Shown here: positions 8,779-19,430 of the stretch, one piece after another | Layout of the letters: each line of letters begins with the position of its first letter | Position numbering within the stretch: position 1 is the stretch's first letter | Assembly: GCF_003008595.1 (NCBI RefSeq) | Contig: NZ_CP027669.1 | Span: forward strand, 3,348,001-3,412,000 | Reading direction: 5' to 3' | Length of the DNA: 64,000 nucleotides | Source of the DNA: Simplicispira suum | GTDB lineage: Bacteria; Pseudomonadota; Gammaproteobacteria; Burkholderiales; Burkholderiaceae_C | The notes under the pieces: model-generated | What the model was told of the DNA's origin: nothing | The model's input: the letters and a program-made list of their open reading frames with translations, nothing else | The model's database searches: none | Translations under genes and position numbers: made by a program

Positions 8779-9909
8779 ATGCAATTGAAGTTGAAACTGA
8801 CCGTAGCCGCAGCGTTTGCCGCTGTTGCCGGCATGGCACTGGCCCAGGAGCAAGTGGTCAAGATTGGTCACGTCGCCCCGGTTTCGGGTGCACAGGCCCA
8901 CTACGGCAAGGACAACGAAAATGGCGCCCGCATGGCCATCGAAGACCTGAACGCCCAGGGCGTGACGATCGGCGGCAAGAAGATCAAATTTGAACTTCAG
9001 GCCGAAGACGACGCATCGGATCCCAAGCAAGGCACGGCAGCCGCACAAAAGCTGTGCGACTCCAAGGTGGCTGGCGTAGTGGGTCACCTGAACTCGGGCA
9101 CCACCATTCCTGCGTCCAAGGTTTACCATGACTGCGGTATTCCCATGGTCACGGGTGCGGCTACCAACCCCAACCTGACCAAGCCTGGCTACAAGACCAC
9201 CTTCCGTATCATTGCCAACGACCTGGCGTTGGGAGCCGGTCTGGCGCACTATGCGCACGACACGCTCAAGCTCAAGTCCTTCGCTGTCATTGACGACCGC
9301 ACCGCTTACGGCCAAGGCGTCGCGGACGTGTTCGCCAAGGTCGGTAAAGAACTTGGCATGAAGCAAGTGGACCAGCAGTTCACGACCGACAAAGCCACCG
9401 ATTTCATGGCAATTTTGACCGCCATCAAGGCGAAAAACCCCGATGCTATTTTCTTCGGCGGTATGGACCCGCAAGCCGGTCCCATGCTGCGCCAGATGGA
9501 GCAGCTCGGTATGGCCAACGTGAAGTACTTTGGCGGTGATGGCGTGTGCACCAGCGAAATCGCCAAGCTTGCAGCCGGCGCCAAGACGCTGTCGAACGTG
9601 ATTTGCGCTGAAGGCGGCGCCTCGCTCGGCAAGATGCCAGGCGGCAAGGCATGGAAAGAGCGTTACGACGCGAAGTACCCAGGCCAGTTCCAGGTCTACA
9701 GCCCCTACACCTACGACGCCACGATGCTGCTGGTTGACGCTATGAAGCGTGCCAATTCCGTCGATCCCAAGGTCTACCTGCCTGAACTGGCCAAGTCGAA
9801 CTTCAAGGGCGTGACTGCCAACATCAGCTTTGAAAAGAATGGCGAAATGAAGAACCCCGCCATTACGCTGTACAACTACATTGACGGCAAGAAGAGCCCG
9901 CTGAACTAA
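8779..9909 (+). CDS. Branched-chain amino acid ABC transporter substrate-binding protein (LivJ/K family)
   Basis: Periplasmic type I binding protein, 376 residues. A classical signal peptide (MQLKLKLTVAAAFAAVAGMALAQ, cleavage after ALA) precedes the mature domain, which starts EQVVKIGHVAPVSGAQAHYG as in LivK. One Cys pair (AAQKLCDSK and VYHDCGIP) matches the disulfide of Liv proteins. The start at 8779 is preceded by GGAG at proper spacing; an upstream in-frame ATG at 8746 would spoil the signal peptide. It stands alone, with its own strong terminator and no permease genes next to it; the liv permeases at 60-63 kb have their own binding protein. Confidence 0.9.
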   Translation: MQLKLKLTVAAAFAAVAGMALAQEQVVKIGHVAPVSGAQAHYGKDNENGARMAIEDLNAQGVTIGGKKIKFELQAEDDASDPKQGTAAAQKLCDSKVAGVVGHLNSGTTIPASKVYHDCGIPMVTGAATNPNLTKPGYKTTFRIIANDLALGAGLAHYAHDTLKLKSFAVIDDRTAYGQGVADVFAKVGKELGMKQVDQQFTTDKATDFMAILTAIKAKNPDAIFFGGMDPQAGPMLRQMEQLGMANVKYFGGDGVCTSEIAKLAAGAKTLSNVICAEGGASLGKMPGGKAWKERYDAKYPGQFQVYSPYTYDATMLLVDAMKRANSVDPKVYLPELAKSNFKGVTANISFEKNGEMKNPAITLYNYIDGKKSPLN

Positions 9910-9922
9910 GCAAAGTCTCGTT

Positions 9923-9979
9923 CGGGCTCCTGGGAGCCCGAGACCATGCAAAAAGGCTTCCTTGGGGAAGCCTTTTTTT
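9923..9979 (+). terminator. Double hairpin terminator after livK-like gene
   Basis: A CGGGCTCctGGGAGCCCG hairpin (9923-9940) is followed by AAAGGCTTCC-ttgg-GGAAGCC and a run of seven T (9951-9979), a textbook Rho-independent terminator for the plus strand. It may also stop the convergent dehydrogenase transcript. Confidence 0.88.
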
Positions 9980-10009
9980 GTGCTCGCATGCCAAGGTTGG
10001 TGCAGCGCG

Positions 10010-11017
10010 TCAGCGCCGGACCTGCAAAGCTCCAGGGTTGACAATGTTGGTGGGTGTCCCACGCATGAAATTGAGCACGTTGTCGAAGGCCGATCCGAAA
10101 TACAGCTCGTAACTGTCCTTCTCGACATACCCAATGTGGGGCGTGCAGATGCAATTCTCCAGGCGCAGCAGCGCATGTCCCTGGAGAATCGGTTCGCTTT
10201 CGAACACGTCGATGGCAGCCATGCCAGGACGTCCCCGATTGAGGCCAGCGAGCAGGGCGTCGGGCTCGATCAGTTCCGCGCGCGAGGTATTGACCAATAG
10301 CGAGGTGGGCTTCATGCAGGAGAGTGTCTCCAGCGTGATCAGTCCCTGGGTCTGCGCAGTCAGGCGCAAATGCAAAGAAACCACGTCGCATTGCTCGAAA
10401 AAGTCCTGCTGCGTCACGGCCGCCTGATAGCCATCGGACAGGGCCTGCGCGCGCGACGACTCGCTGCCCCAGATGCGTACATTCATACCAAACGCGCGGC
10501 CATAGCCGGCGACGATTTGGCCAATGCGTCCATAGCCCCAGATTCCCAGGGTTTTGCCGCGCAAGACGCTGCCAATGCCAAAGTTGGCTGGCATCGAGGC
10601 CGATTTGAGGCCCGCCTGTTGCCATGCGCCATGCTTGAGATTGGAGATATATTGCGGCAGCCGGCGCATGGCGGCGAGGATGAGCGCCCATGTCAGTTCT
10701 GCCGGTGCCACGGGCGAGCCGACGCCCTCGGCAATGGCGATGCCGCGTTCGGTGCAGGCCGCAATGTCGACGTGGCCGCCTATCTTCCCGGTTTGAGAGA
10801 TCATTTTCAGGCGGGGCAACTTTTCGATCAGTTGTCGAGTGATGTGGCTGCGTTCGCGCACCAAAACGATAATGTCTGCGTCCTTCAACCGCACCGACAA
10901 CTGGCCAATGCCTTTGACCGTGTTGGTATAGACCTTGGCGGAGTGGGCGTCGAGGCGCTCGGCACAATGGAGCTTGCGAACGACATCCTGATAGTCGTCG
11001 AGGATCACGATGTTCAT
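10010..11017 (-). CDS. D-2-hydroxyacid dehydrogenase family protein
   Basis: 335-residue NAD-dependent D-isomer-specific 2-hydroxyacid dehydrogenase. The nucleotide-binding motif is GIWGYGRIGQIVAGYGRAFG, and the catalytic triad is visible as Arg in VNTSRAELI, Glu in the DVFESEPIL block and His in CTPHIGYVEKDSYE. The ending (LYFGSAFDNVLNF) is that of the group annotated as phosphoglycerate dehydrogenase-like proteins of beta-proteobacteria, whose substrates are mostly unassigned. Monocistronic by position, convergent with the Liv binding protein gene. Confidence 0.85.
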   Translation of the reverse strand: MNIVILDDYQDVVRKLHCAERLDAHSAKVYTNTVKGIGQLSVRLKDADIIVLVRERSHITRQLIEKLPRLKMISQTGKIGGHVDIAACTERGIAIAEGVGSPVAPAELTWALILAAMRRLPQYISNLKHGAWQQAGLKSASMPANFGIGSVLRGKTLGIWGYGRIGQIVAGYGRAFGMNVRIWGSESSRAQALSDGYQAAVTQQDFFEQCDVVSLHLRLTAQTQGLITLETLSCMKPTSLLVNTSRAELIEPDALLAGLNRGRPGMAAIDVFESEPILQGHALLRLENCICTPHIGYVEKDSYELYFGSAFDNVLNFMRGTPTNIVNPGALQVRR

Positions 11018-11133
11018 GGCCCGATTGTGCCTTGCACGCTGCAGGGCTTGGCCATCGCTGTGTGTTCAGGCGGCAGCATCTCTTGGCGCAAGAATGGCCA
11101 AAAGCTCCAGTGCAACGCCAGAAGACATCTGGC

Positions 11134-11184
11134 ATTTGCTATTGAAAAAGTAGCTATAAGCGCTTATCTATAAAGCGCTAGAGG
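11134..11184. repeat. Palindromic intergenic element, copy in 11.1-kb gap
   Basis: The stretch beginning TTTGCTATTGAAAAAGTAGC and running through AGCGCTTATctATAAAGCGCT to GAGGC forms a hairpin (AGCGCTT/AAAGCGCT arms at 11159-11179). The same pattern recurs inside xseA (18990-19039) and, in another variant, inside lpxK (15631-15681). I recall this AGCGCTTAT-type motif as frequent in Comamonadaceae intergenic regions; that part is memory, not shown here. Confidence 0.6.
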
Positions 11185-11264
11185 CAATTTTCACAATAAT
11201 CTTCGGATGAAAAGCCCCTTTCCTCGTGGGTCCGCAGTTTGCGCACTCTGCCTGTCCACAGGGA

Positions 11265-11657
11265 TCAGCAAAGGCGCTCGCGCGCAGCCAGACGATCAAG
11301 CTCGGCGCATACGTCGGCCATGCGGCCCACGATGGCCAGATGCTCGGCCGAGCCTTCACGCTTGCGCAGAACGCGCACGGTGCGGGCAGGCTGAATGCTG
11401 GCCCGCGAGGCAACCGGTGGACGCGTGCAGCGGGCAGACGCCGCCCGAGCCCCCTGCGGCGCTGCTCTGCCTGCGCTGCGTGGGCTTGTGGCTGGGGGCG
11501 GGCTGCTCGTGCCAGTCAATTCGATGGGGTGCACCACAGCGGCCGGCGCATTCTTCGCAGCATGGCTGCGTTTGTGTGCCGCTTCCCCTCCGAAGGAACG
11601 GCAGAGCGTGACAAAGGACAGAGACAGGCGCGAGAGGTGGTGAAACGCAATTTGCAT
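11265..11657 (-). CDS. Hypothetical protein downstream of lexA
   Basis: 130-residue frame read in the same direction as lexA and lying about 220 bases after it. The start at 11657 has GGAG six bases upstream. The middle is low-complexity Ala/Pro/Ser, but the C-terminal 40 residues (RVLRKREGSAEHLAIVGRMADVCAELDRLA) look like a genuine helical segment. No family recognised. Competing frames on the opposite strand here have no comparable start signal or plausible protein composition. It could be SOS-co-transcribed; moderate confidence that it is expressed. Confidence 0.45.
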   Translation of the reverse strand: MQIAFHHLSRLSLSFVTLCRSFGGEAAHKRSHAAKNAPAAVVHPIELTGTSSPPPATSPRSAGRAAPQGARAASARCTRPPVASRASIQPARTVRVLRKREGSAEHLAIVGRMADVCAELDRLAARERLC

Positions 11658-11873
11658 GTGAAGCTCCCATGGGCAATGGTTGAACACAGGCAGGATTCAA
11701 AATAAAGAAGGCCGAAGGTTTCGTTGCCAACCGGTTCTGCCGCCTGCTCAGTCTTCCAAAGAGACCGAAGGACCGAGAACGTGGTGCCCAAAACTCCAGG
11801 CCTTCACGCACTGCAGGGATGGCGGAACTGCTGCCCGCCAAACGCCCGCCACCTGCAGTGCGTGGACGAACGG

Positions 11874-12548
11874 CTAAATCAGCATGGTGTTGCGAATGAG
11901 TCCGACGGCCAGGCCTTCGATCTCGAAAGGCTCATCGGGCTGCACCACGATGACTGGAAAGTCGGGGTTTTCCGGCAGCAATTCAATCGCGTGGGCGGTG
12001 CGCCGCAGGCGCTTGACGGTGACCTCTTCGCCAATGCGGGCGACGATGATCTGGCCGTTGCGCGCCTCACGTGTTTGCTGCACGGCCAGTAGGTCGCCGT
12101 CCATGATGCCGACATCACGCATCGACATGCCGCGCACCTTCAGCAGATAGTCGGGCTTGCGCTGAAACAGGCTGCTTTCTACACAATAGGTTTGCTCGAC
12201 ATGTTCCTGCGCCAGAATCGGGGAGCCTGCAGCCACGCGTCCCACCAGGGGCAGGGCCAGTTGCGACAGACCGGGGATGGGCAGATTGAATTGCGTGCCC
12301 CGCGCTGCGTTGAGACTGCGCACCGCGTCGCCTCGCAGGCGGATGCCGCGCGAGGTGCCGCTGACCAGCTCGATCACGCCCTTGCGGGCCAGCGCTTGCA
12401 AGTGCTCTTCGGCCGCATTGGCCGATTTAAAGCCCAACTGCTTGGCTATTTCGGCGCGGGTAGGGGGTGCGCCAGACTGGGCAATGGCGGTTTGAATCAG
12501 ATCGAGAATCTGCTGCTGCCTGGCGGTGAGTTTGGGGCCGTTGAACAT
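11874..12548 (-). CDS. lexA: LexA repressor
   Basis: 224-residue SOS repressor and RecA-stimulated self-cleaving S24 peptidase. The N-terminal winged helix ([13 protein letters not shown], then [23 protein letters not shown]) binds SOS boxes. The autocleavage bond is Ala107-Gly108 (GRVAAGSP), with catalytic Ser142 (RGMSMRD) and Lys179 (VTVKRL). Two SOS-box-like sequences lie directly upstream of its start, so it is autoregulated as in E. coli. It is divergent from the asparaginase gene. Confidence 0.96.
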   Translation of the reverse strand: MFNGPKLTARQQQILDLIQTAIAQSGAPPTRAEIAKQLGFKSANAAEEHLQALARKGVIELVSGTSRGIRLRGDAVRSLNAARGTQFNLPIPGLSQLALPLVGRVAAGSPILAQEHVEQTYCVESSLFQRKPDYLLKVRGMSMRDVGIMDGDLLAVQQTREARNGQIIVARIGEEVTVKRLRRTAHAIELLPENPDFPVIVVQPDEPFEIEGLAVGLIRNTMLI

Positions 12549-12572
12549 GTTCGTACGCCATGCTGAGCACAG

Positions 12573-12607
12573 CTGTATAAAATTTCAGTAGCTGTATTTT
12601 TAACCAG
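12573..12607. promoter_or_regulatory. Tandem LexA (SOS) boxes
   Basis: CTGTATAAAATTTCAG (12573-12588) and CTGTATTTTTAACCAG (12592-12607) each match the CTGT-N8-ACAG consensus with one substitution in the right half. They are separated by three bases and lie 25-59 bases upstream of lexA. The second box ends only 11 bases before the asparaginase start, so LexA may also affect that gene. Confidence 0.8.
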
Positions 12608-12618
12608 TTTTTCAAGGG

Positions 12619-14366
<1,748 letters not shown>

Positions 14367-14438
14367 CTAGTTCAGCTTTTGAGGATAGCACGCGCTCCTT
14401 GCGTGCCAGCTTACGCGGGAGCAGGCGGCTTCGTTGGC

Positions 14439-15275
14439 TCAGGCGAACCGGGCGCGCACGCGTTCCAGGTCTTCCTGGGTGTCCACGCCTGGCCCCGGTG
14501 CGTCTTCGGCAAGGTGCACGGCAATGCGGTGGCCATGCCAGAGCGCGCGCAACTGTTCGAGCTGCTCGATGGCTTCGGTCGGGGCTTGCGGGAGCGTCGG
14601 GTAGGCGCGCAGAAAACCAGCGCGGTAGCTGTAGATTCCGATATGGCGCAGCGGTGCAAAACCGGCCAGTGCCGTCACTCTGGGCTGTGCCTCTGCGGCG
14701 GCGCCATTCCACCAGTCGCTGCCGCGCAGGTCGCGCGCCCAGGGGATGGGTGCGCGGCTGAAATAACTGGCACAGCCGCTCGCGTCCAGTACCAGTTTGA
14801 CGACATTGGGGTTGTGAAACTCGTCCAGCGATGCGATGGCGTGCGCTGCCGTGCCCATGCTGGCGCCCGGCTGGCGGGCCAGCAGGGCGGCGACGGAGTG
14901 CACCAGTTGCGGGTCGATCAAAGGCTCGTCGCCTTGCACGTTGACCACCACATCGTCGGCGTCCAGGCCCAGCGCCACACAGGCTTCGGCCAAGCGGTCG
15001 CTGCCGCTGGCGTGGTCGGCGCGGGTAGCGATGGCTTCGATGCCGTGTTCGGCGCAGGCCTGCAGGATGCGCACGTCGTCGGCTGCCACCACGGTGCGCA
15101 GGGCGCCACTCTGCGCGGCGCGCTGCGCCACGCGCACCACCATGGGCAGGCCGGCAATGTCGGCCAGCGGCTTGTTCGCCAACCGGCTTGACGCCATGCG
15201 CGCCGGGATCAGGACTGAGAAACGCACCGCCACGGGTGCGGAGCGTATCTCGCCCGCCGTGCCTTGCTCCGTCAC
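14439..15275 (-). CDS. kdsB: 3-deoxy-manno-octulosonate cytidylyltransferase
   Basis: 278-residue CMP-KDO synthetase, activating KDO for lipid A core assembly. Recognised by [19 protein letters not shown] at the N-terminus, [12 protein letters not shown] in the middle and [16 protein letters not shown] near the end. The initiation codon overlaps the stop of the Trm112 gene by four bases. It belongs to the exbB-exbD-lpxK-Trm112-kdsB-adk series on the minus strand, so lipid A/KDO functions (LpxK, KdsB) are grouped with envelope energisation. Confidence 0.95.
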   Translation of the reverse strand: MTEQGTAGEIRSAPVAVRFSVLIPARMASSRLANKPLADIAGLPMVVRVAQRAAQSGALRTVVAADDVRILQACAEHGIEAIATRADHASGSDRLAEACVALGLDADDVVVNVQGDEPLIDPQLVHSVAALLARQPGASMGTAAHAIASLDEFHNPNVVKLVLDASGCASYFSRAPIPWARDLRGSDWWNGAAAEAQPRVTALAGFAPLRHIGIYSYRAGFLRAYPTLPQAPTEAIEQLEQLRALWHGHRIAVHLAEDAPGPGVDTQEDLERVRARFA

Positions 15276-15454
15276 TGTTCGAGTTCCTCGTCGCTCAGCG
15301 TGCGCGCTTCGACCTCCAGCATTACGGGGATGCCGTCGCGCACCGGGTACGCCAGCCGGGCGCTGCGAGAGACCAGCTCCTGGCGCCCGCGGTCGTAGGT
15401 GAGGGGGCCTTTGGTGACGGGGCAGACGAGCAGTTCAAGCAATCGGGGGTCCAT
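15272..15454 (-). CDS. Trm112 family protein
   Basis: 60-residue protein starting [20 protein letters not shown]. It belongs to the Trm112/YcaR family of small zinc-ribbon-like proteins. Only one Cys (CPVTKGPL) is present and the second pair is missing, as in many proteobacterial YcaR members. Its place between lpxK and kdsB is widely conserved. The start at 15454 is the usual MDPRLLE; the open frame extends upstream but has no similarity there. Stop and kdsB start overlap (ATGA). Confidence 0.88.
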   Translation of the reverse strand: MDPRLLELLVCPVTKGPLTYDRGRQELVSRSARLAYPVRDGIPVMLEVEARTLSDEELEQ

Positions 15455-15482
15455 GGCAGCAGGCGGCAAAGCGCGTTGGCAA

Positions 15483-16502
15483 TCAGGATGGCGATGATAG
15501 CGAGGCGCGCTGGAGCTGGTCCAGGCGGACATCGAGCGCGGCAAAAAATGCAGGATCAATGCTCACCTCCAGGGGAACTGCCAGGGCTTCAGGGAAGCGT
15601 GGCCACAGTTTCACGGCGTCTTTTTCGGTACAAATAAGCCTCTGTCGCTTATCTATATTGGGTTTCCAGCTATCAAAATCAAAGTGATCTGGCAATGCCA
15701 GCGCCTGCGCAAGCACGAGTCCGCGGCTTCTCAGCAGGGCAAAAAAATCTTCCGGCTGGGCGATGCCTGCCACGGCCACCAACGGGATTTCGGCCAGATC
15801 CGACAATGCCACCGCATCGCCATTCGCAGTGCGGGCACTATGGGCCAGGCTGCGCACGATCTCAAAGCAGGCGGCCGCGCAGTCTGGTGGCGGCGAGCCC
15901 GCATACAGCACCCAATCCACCGGTCGGGGCCAGGGCTCGCGCAGCGGTCCGGCAGGCAGCAGCCAGCCATTGCCCACGCCCTGCGCGCCAAAGACGCAAA
16001 TTTCGAGGTCACGCGCCAGCGCCAGGTGCTGCAAACCATCGTCGCAGACGATGACATCGGTGTCGGGGTGCTGCGCCAAAAGCGCCTCTGCGGCGTCACT
16101 GCGCTGCTCGGAGACCACCACGGGCGCGCGGCAGCGGCGGGCGATGAGCGCAGGTTCGTCGCCCACCTCCTGGGCAGCGCTGCCCCGTTCGGCAAAGCGG
16201 GTGCCCTGGCTGCTGCGGCCGTAGCCGCGCGAGACCACGCCAGGCCGCCGACCCCGTGCCTGCAGGTGCTGCACCAGCGCCATCACCACGGGGGTTTTTC
16301 CGGCGCCGCCTGCCACCACATTGCCCACCACGATGACCGGCACGGCAAACCGGCTGCTGCGCAGCCAGCCGAGCCGGTAGAGGCGCTGTCGCAGCCGCAC
16401 CAGGGCGCCATAGAAGAACGACAAGGGCCACAGCAGCCGCGCCGTTGCACCGCGCCCGCGCCAACTGCTTTGCGGCCACGCCTGGTCGGCCGGCTGTGGC
16501 AT
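15483..16502 (-). CDS. lpxK: Tetraacyldisaccharide 4'-kinase
   Basis: 339-residue inner-membrane-associated kinase that phosphorylates the lipid A disaccharide at the 4' position. Family blocks: the N-terminal amphipathic helix ([22 protein letters not shown]), the P-loop [23 protein letters not shown], and [15 protein letters not shown] with the catalytic Asp. The start at 16502 is eight bases downstream of exbD. Near residues 275-290 the sequence [16 protein letters not shown] is encoded by DNA resembling the palindromic intergenic element, which appears to be tolerated in frame. Confidence 0.93.
   Translation of the reverse strand: MPQPADQAWPQSSWRGRGATARLLWPLSFFYGALVRLRQRLYRLGWLRSSRFAVPVIVVGNVVAGGAGKTPVVMALVQHLQARGRRPGVVSRGYGRSSQGTRFAERGSAAQEVGDEPALIARRCRAPVVVSEQRSDAAEALLAQHPDTDVIVCDDGLQHLALARDLEICVFGAQGVGNGWLLPAGPLREPWPRPVDWVLYAGSPPPDCAAACFEIVRSLAHSARTANGDAVALSDLAEIPLVAVAGIAQPEDFFALLRSRGLVLAQALALPDHFDFDSWKPNIDKRQRLICTEKDAVKLWPRFPEALAVPLEVSIDPAFFAALDVRLDQLQRASLSSPS
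15631..15681 (-). repeat. Palindromic element variant embedded in lpxK
   Basis: On the minus strand the bases run TTTTGATAGCTGG, then GATAAGCGACAGAGGCTTATT. The tail pattern ATAAGCG-ACAGAGGC parallels the intergenic copy at 11134-11184. The frame of lpxK passes through it without a stop. The match is partial and judged by eye. Confidence 0.45.
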
Positions 16503-16509
16503 GAACGAC

Positions 16510-16944
16510 TCAGCGCGGCGCGGCGCCGGCGCTGGCTGCCGACTGCGTGGCGAAGGTAATCTGCGTAAGGCCGGCGCGGCGTGCCGCTTCCATGACCGTG
16601 ATGACGGACTGGTGCGGTGCCGTGGCATCGGCGCTGATGATGATGATGCTCTCGGGGCCGGCGCTGGCCGCAGTGCGAAGCGCTGCGGCCACCACGTCGA
16701 CGCTGCGTCCGTCCAGCGCCGTCTTGTTGACCGCGTAGCGGCCGTCGGCTGCGACCGAGACGATCACTTCCTTGGGCCGGTCGCGCATCTGTTCGGCATC
16801 GGCCACCGGCAACGTCAATTGCAGCTGCGTGAACTTGCTGTAGGTGGTGGTCAGCATCAAAAAGATGAGGATCACCAGCAGCACGTCGATGAACGGAATC
16901 AGGTTGATCTCGGGTTCGTCCCGATCGCGCGAGCGAAAGTTCAT
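16510..16944 (-). CDS. exbD: ExbD/TolR family proton-channel protein
   Basis: 144-residue single-pass membrane protein. The N-terminus is short and charged ([20 protein letters not shown]), followed by one membrane helix with the proton-relay Asp ([17 protein letters not shown]) and a periplasmic domain ending ITFATQ. With ExbB it converts proton motive force into work for TonB or Tol. The start at 16944 follows the family pattern; an ATG at 16971 adds nine residues. Located between exbB and lpxK as in many beta-proteobacteria. Confidence 0.9.
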   Translation of the reverse strand: MNFRSRDRDEPEINLIPFIDVLLVILIFLMLTTTYSKFTQLQLTLPVADAEQMRDRPKEVIVSVAADGRYAVNKTALDGRSVDVVAAALRTAASAGPESIIIISADATAPHQSVITVMEAARRAGLTQITFATQSAASAGAAPR

Positions 16945-16990
16945 GGGCGCTGCCTTTTTCCAAGCTGCCATTGCCGGTGGTGTGCTGCCT

Positions 16991-17617
16991 TCATTTCTGC
17001 ATCCGCAGCAGGTGGCGCACGAACTGCTCGGCCGAGAGTTCCAGGGTGAGCAGATAGGCGTCCACCCGGGCGCGGAAGTAGCGCCAGAAGATCAGCGAGG
17101 GAATGGCGACGATCAGGCCAAACGCAGTGTTGTACAAGGCCACCGAAATGCCATGCGCCAGCTGCGCAGGATTGCCCGTACCTACGGCGCCAGAGCCCTG
17201 TGAGCCAAAAATCTCAATCATGCCGATGACGGTGCCCAGCAGGCCCAGCAGCGGCGCGGCGGAAGCGATGGTGGCCAGGGCGCCGAGCGATTTCTCAAGC
17301 TGATGCGCCACGCGGCGCCCCACGCTTTCCATGGAGGCGCGCAAATCGGCCTCGCTGCAGCGGGGGTTGGTGTTGAGCGCCCGCAAACCGGCCGCGAGTA
17401 CCTCGCCCTGGACCGAGTTCTGCGCCAGTTGCGCGACAACGTCGGGGCCGGGGAGGGTGACGGACGAGACCGAAATGGCTTCATCCAGCAATTTTGGCGG
17501 AGCGATGCGCGCCGTTTTGAGGGCAATAAAACGCTCGATCACGAGCGCCAGCGCCAGCACCGAGCAGGCAACCAAGGGCCAGATGGGCCAGCCTGCGGCT
17601 TGTATGATGGACAGCAA
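16991..17617 (-). CDS. exbB: MotA/TolQ/ExbB proton channel family protein
   Basis: 208-residue polytopic membrane protein. An N-terminal helix (AGWPIWPLVACSVLALALVIERF) is followed by a cytoplasmic segment and the two long helices that carry the family signature (APLLGLLGTVIGMIEIF, then ISVALYNTAFGLIVAIPSLIFWRYF). It forms a channel with the ExbD encoded 46 bases downstream. It begins the leftward envelope operon and faces xseA across a 350-bp divergent intergenic region containing two DnaA-box sequences. Confidence 0.9.
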   Translation of the reverse strand: MLSIIQAAGWPIWPLVACSVLALALVIERFIALKTARIAPPKLLDEAISVSSVTLPGPDVVAQLAQNSVQGEVLAAGLRALNTNPRCSEADLRASMESVGRRVAHQLEKSLGALATIASAAPLLGLLGTVIGMIEIFGSQGSGAVGTGNPAQLAHGISVALYNTAFGLIVAIPSLIFWRYFRARVDAYLLTLELSAEQFVRHLLRMQK

Positions 17618-17969
17618 TTCTCTCTCCGCGCGGGTTTGGGCAAACGGGCATTATGAACCAGCTTTTTTGCCGGTTCGGGCAGTCTTGCCGCCCAATCCAG
17701 CCTCGCTTTTTCACCCACAGAACATGTGGATAACTTTGTGGATAAGCCCGGTTCCATGGCCCGGAAAACGGCACCACTAGGTCAATGCAACAGATTGATG
17801 ATTTTTTGAGCACATAAAAATCTAATGAAATCAATAACTTGCATGTACTTCTGCGGCGTTCCTGGGTTTTTGGCAAAAATTTGTTACCTTCCGCCCGCTC
17901 GTCCTTTGCTGTGGAGTACTGCAGCGCAGCAAGTCGGCGAAGACCGCGTCCACACTCGTTTTCACGCTC
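17618..17969. other. Divergent exbB-xseA intergenic region
   Basis: 352 bases with no convincing gene. It must hold promoters for both neighbours. Its only striking content is the DnaA-box pair at 17725-17745; the remainder around 17780-17880 is AT-richer than the surroundings. Confidence 0.6.
17725..17745. promoter_or_regulatory. Pair of perfect DnaA boxes
   Basis: TGTGGATAA occurs at 17725-17733 and again at 17737-17745, each the exact complement of the TTATCCACA DnaA-box consensus, in the same orientation with three bases between. The pair lies in the exbB/xseA intergenic region. Confidence 0.7.
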
Positions 17970-19280
17970 ATGTTTGAGAGAGCACAGGCCACCGGGGCAG
18001 AGCGTATCTGGGAGGTGGGCGCCTTGTGCCACGCCGTGGGCGATGCGCTGGCTGCGCGCTTCAACCCGGTGGCGGTGCGCGGCGAAATATCCGGCTTCTC
18101 GCGTACCTCCAGCGGTCACTGCTATTTCTCCATCAAGGATGCAGGTGGCCAAATTCGCTGCGCCATGTTCAGACGCGCCGCCAGCTTGCTTGACTTTGCT
18201 CCACGCGACGGCGACAGCGTCGAGTTGCGCGGGCGTCTGGGCGTCTACGAGCAGCGCGGTGATCTGCAGTTGGTGGTGGAACACCTCCAGCGAGCCGGCC
18301 AAGGCGCCTTGTTCGAGCAGTTTTTGCGGCTCAAGGCGCGGTTGGAGTCGGAAGGCTTGTTTGAAGCTGCGCGCAAGAGGGCGCTGCCGCTGGCCCCACG
18401 CGGTATCGGATTGGTCACTTCGCCAGGCGCTGCGGCGCTGCACGACGTGGTCACGACCTTGCAGCGGCGTGTGCCCCACATTCCAGTGCTGCTGGTGCCC
18501 GCACCCGTGCAAGGCGCGCAGGCCCCGGCGGCGCTGGTGCGCGCGCTCGAGCAGCTCTACGCCCTGGCCAAGGCGCCGCCAGAAATAGGGGTGCCACCTA
18601 TTGACGTCATCGTGCTGGTGCGCGGCGGTGGTTCGTTGGAAGATCTTTGGGCATTCAACGACGAAACCCTGGCGCGCACCGTGGTGCAGAGCCCGGTGCC
18701 ACTCATCTGTGGCGTGGGCCACGAAACCGATTTCAGCATTGCCGACTTCTGCGCCGATCTGCGCGCAGCCACGCCCACGGCGGCGGCCGAGCTGGTGTCG
18801 GCCCCACGCGAAACCTGGCTCGCAGCGCTGCAGTTGCTGGAGCAGCGTCTGACGGACGGCGTAGAGCGCCAGCTCGATCAGCGCCACCTGCGGCTGGACC
18901 AGGCAGGCGCCCGGCTCGGGCGTCCCTCGCTGCTGGCACAGCGCGAACAACTGGCCCTGGCCGGCCTGGCCCAGCGCCTGGGTCAGGCGTTGCTATTAAA
19001 TAGTGAGCGGCACGCGCTGGTGTACAAAGCGCTGGAGGCCGATTTTCCTCAAAAAGTCAAGACCGCGCTGGCGGCACAGCGCCAGCGCATGGAAACCGCT
19101 GCGCTGCGCCTGCAATTGCTCGACCCGGCGCTGGTTCTGCAACGCGGCTATGCATTGCTGCAAACGCCCGCTGGTGAACTGGTACGCAGCGTGCGCCAAG
19201 CCCCGCCGGCCACCGCCCTGCGGGCGCGCCTGGCCGATGGCGAGATCGAACTCACCGTGGTTCCGCCCCGCCTGCTGTAG
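17970..19280 (+). CDS. xseA: Exodeoxyribonuclease VII large subunit
   Basis: 436-residue large subunit of ExoVII, which degrades single-stranded DNA together with XseB (not in the window). The N-terminal OB fold (VGALCHAVGDALAARF, RGEISGFSRTSSGHCYFSIKD) is followed by the catalytic domain with RGIGLVTSPGAAALHD, VLVRGGGSLEDLWAFNDE and CGVGHETDFSIADF. The C-terminal coiled coil follows. Residues about 341-357 of it are encoded by DNA matching the palindromic intergenic element. Transcribed divergently from exbB. Confidence 0.95.
   Translation: MFERAQATGAERIWEVGALCHAVGDALAARFNPVAVRGEISGFSRTSSGHCYFSIKDAGGQIRCAMFRRAASLLDFAPRDGDSVELRGRLGVYEQRGDLQLVVEHLQRAGQGALFEQFLRLKARLESEGLFEAARKRALPLAPRGIGLVTSPGAAALHDVVTTLQRRVPHIPVLLVPAPVQGAQAPAALVRALEQLYALAKAPPEIGVPPIDVIVLVRGGGSLEDLWAFNDETLARTVVQSPVPLICGVGHETDFSIADFCADLRAATPTAAAELVSAPRETWLAALQLLEQRLTDGVERQLDQRHLRLDQAGARLGRPSLLAQREQLALAGLAQRLGQALLLNSERHALVYKALEADFPQKVKTALAAQRQRMETAALRLQLLDPALVLQRGYALLQTPAGELVRSVRQAPPATALRARLADGEIELTVVPPRLL
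18990..19039 (+). repeat. Palindromic element embedded in frame in xseA
   Basis: TTGCTATTAAATAGT, then CGCTGGTGTACAAAGCGCTGGAGGC, aligns by eye along its length with the intergenic copy at 11134-11184 (shared TTGCTATT, AGT, CGCT, TA.AAAGCGCT.GAGGC). The reading frame of xseA stays open through it. Confidence 0.55.
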
Positions 19281-19430
19281 GACAAACCCGGCATCTGCGT
19301 TGGCCGGCAGGGACTTCAAGGCGCGGGCCGGCAGATCGGGCGCGATCTTCCTAGAATGTCCGGTGACTTCGGCGCGCCGGACGCACGCGCCCACAAAGGC
19401 ATTCAAACCCACTGAAAACAGGAGAGCCCT

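Noticed and set aside
8764..10176. A 470-residue minus-strand frame opposite the Liv binding protein
   Set aside because: It runs through the double terminator and two genes; the composition is that of a reverse shadow.
11356..11841. A 161-residue minus-strand frame near lexA
   Set aside because: It overlaps the better-initiated 11265-11657 frame, and its Cys/His/Pro-rich composition looks like frame-shifted translation.
17481..18950. A 489-residue minus-strand frame opposite xseA and exbB
   Set aside because: It overlaps two well-supported genes and lacks any motif.
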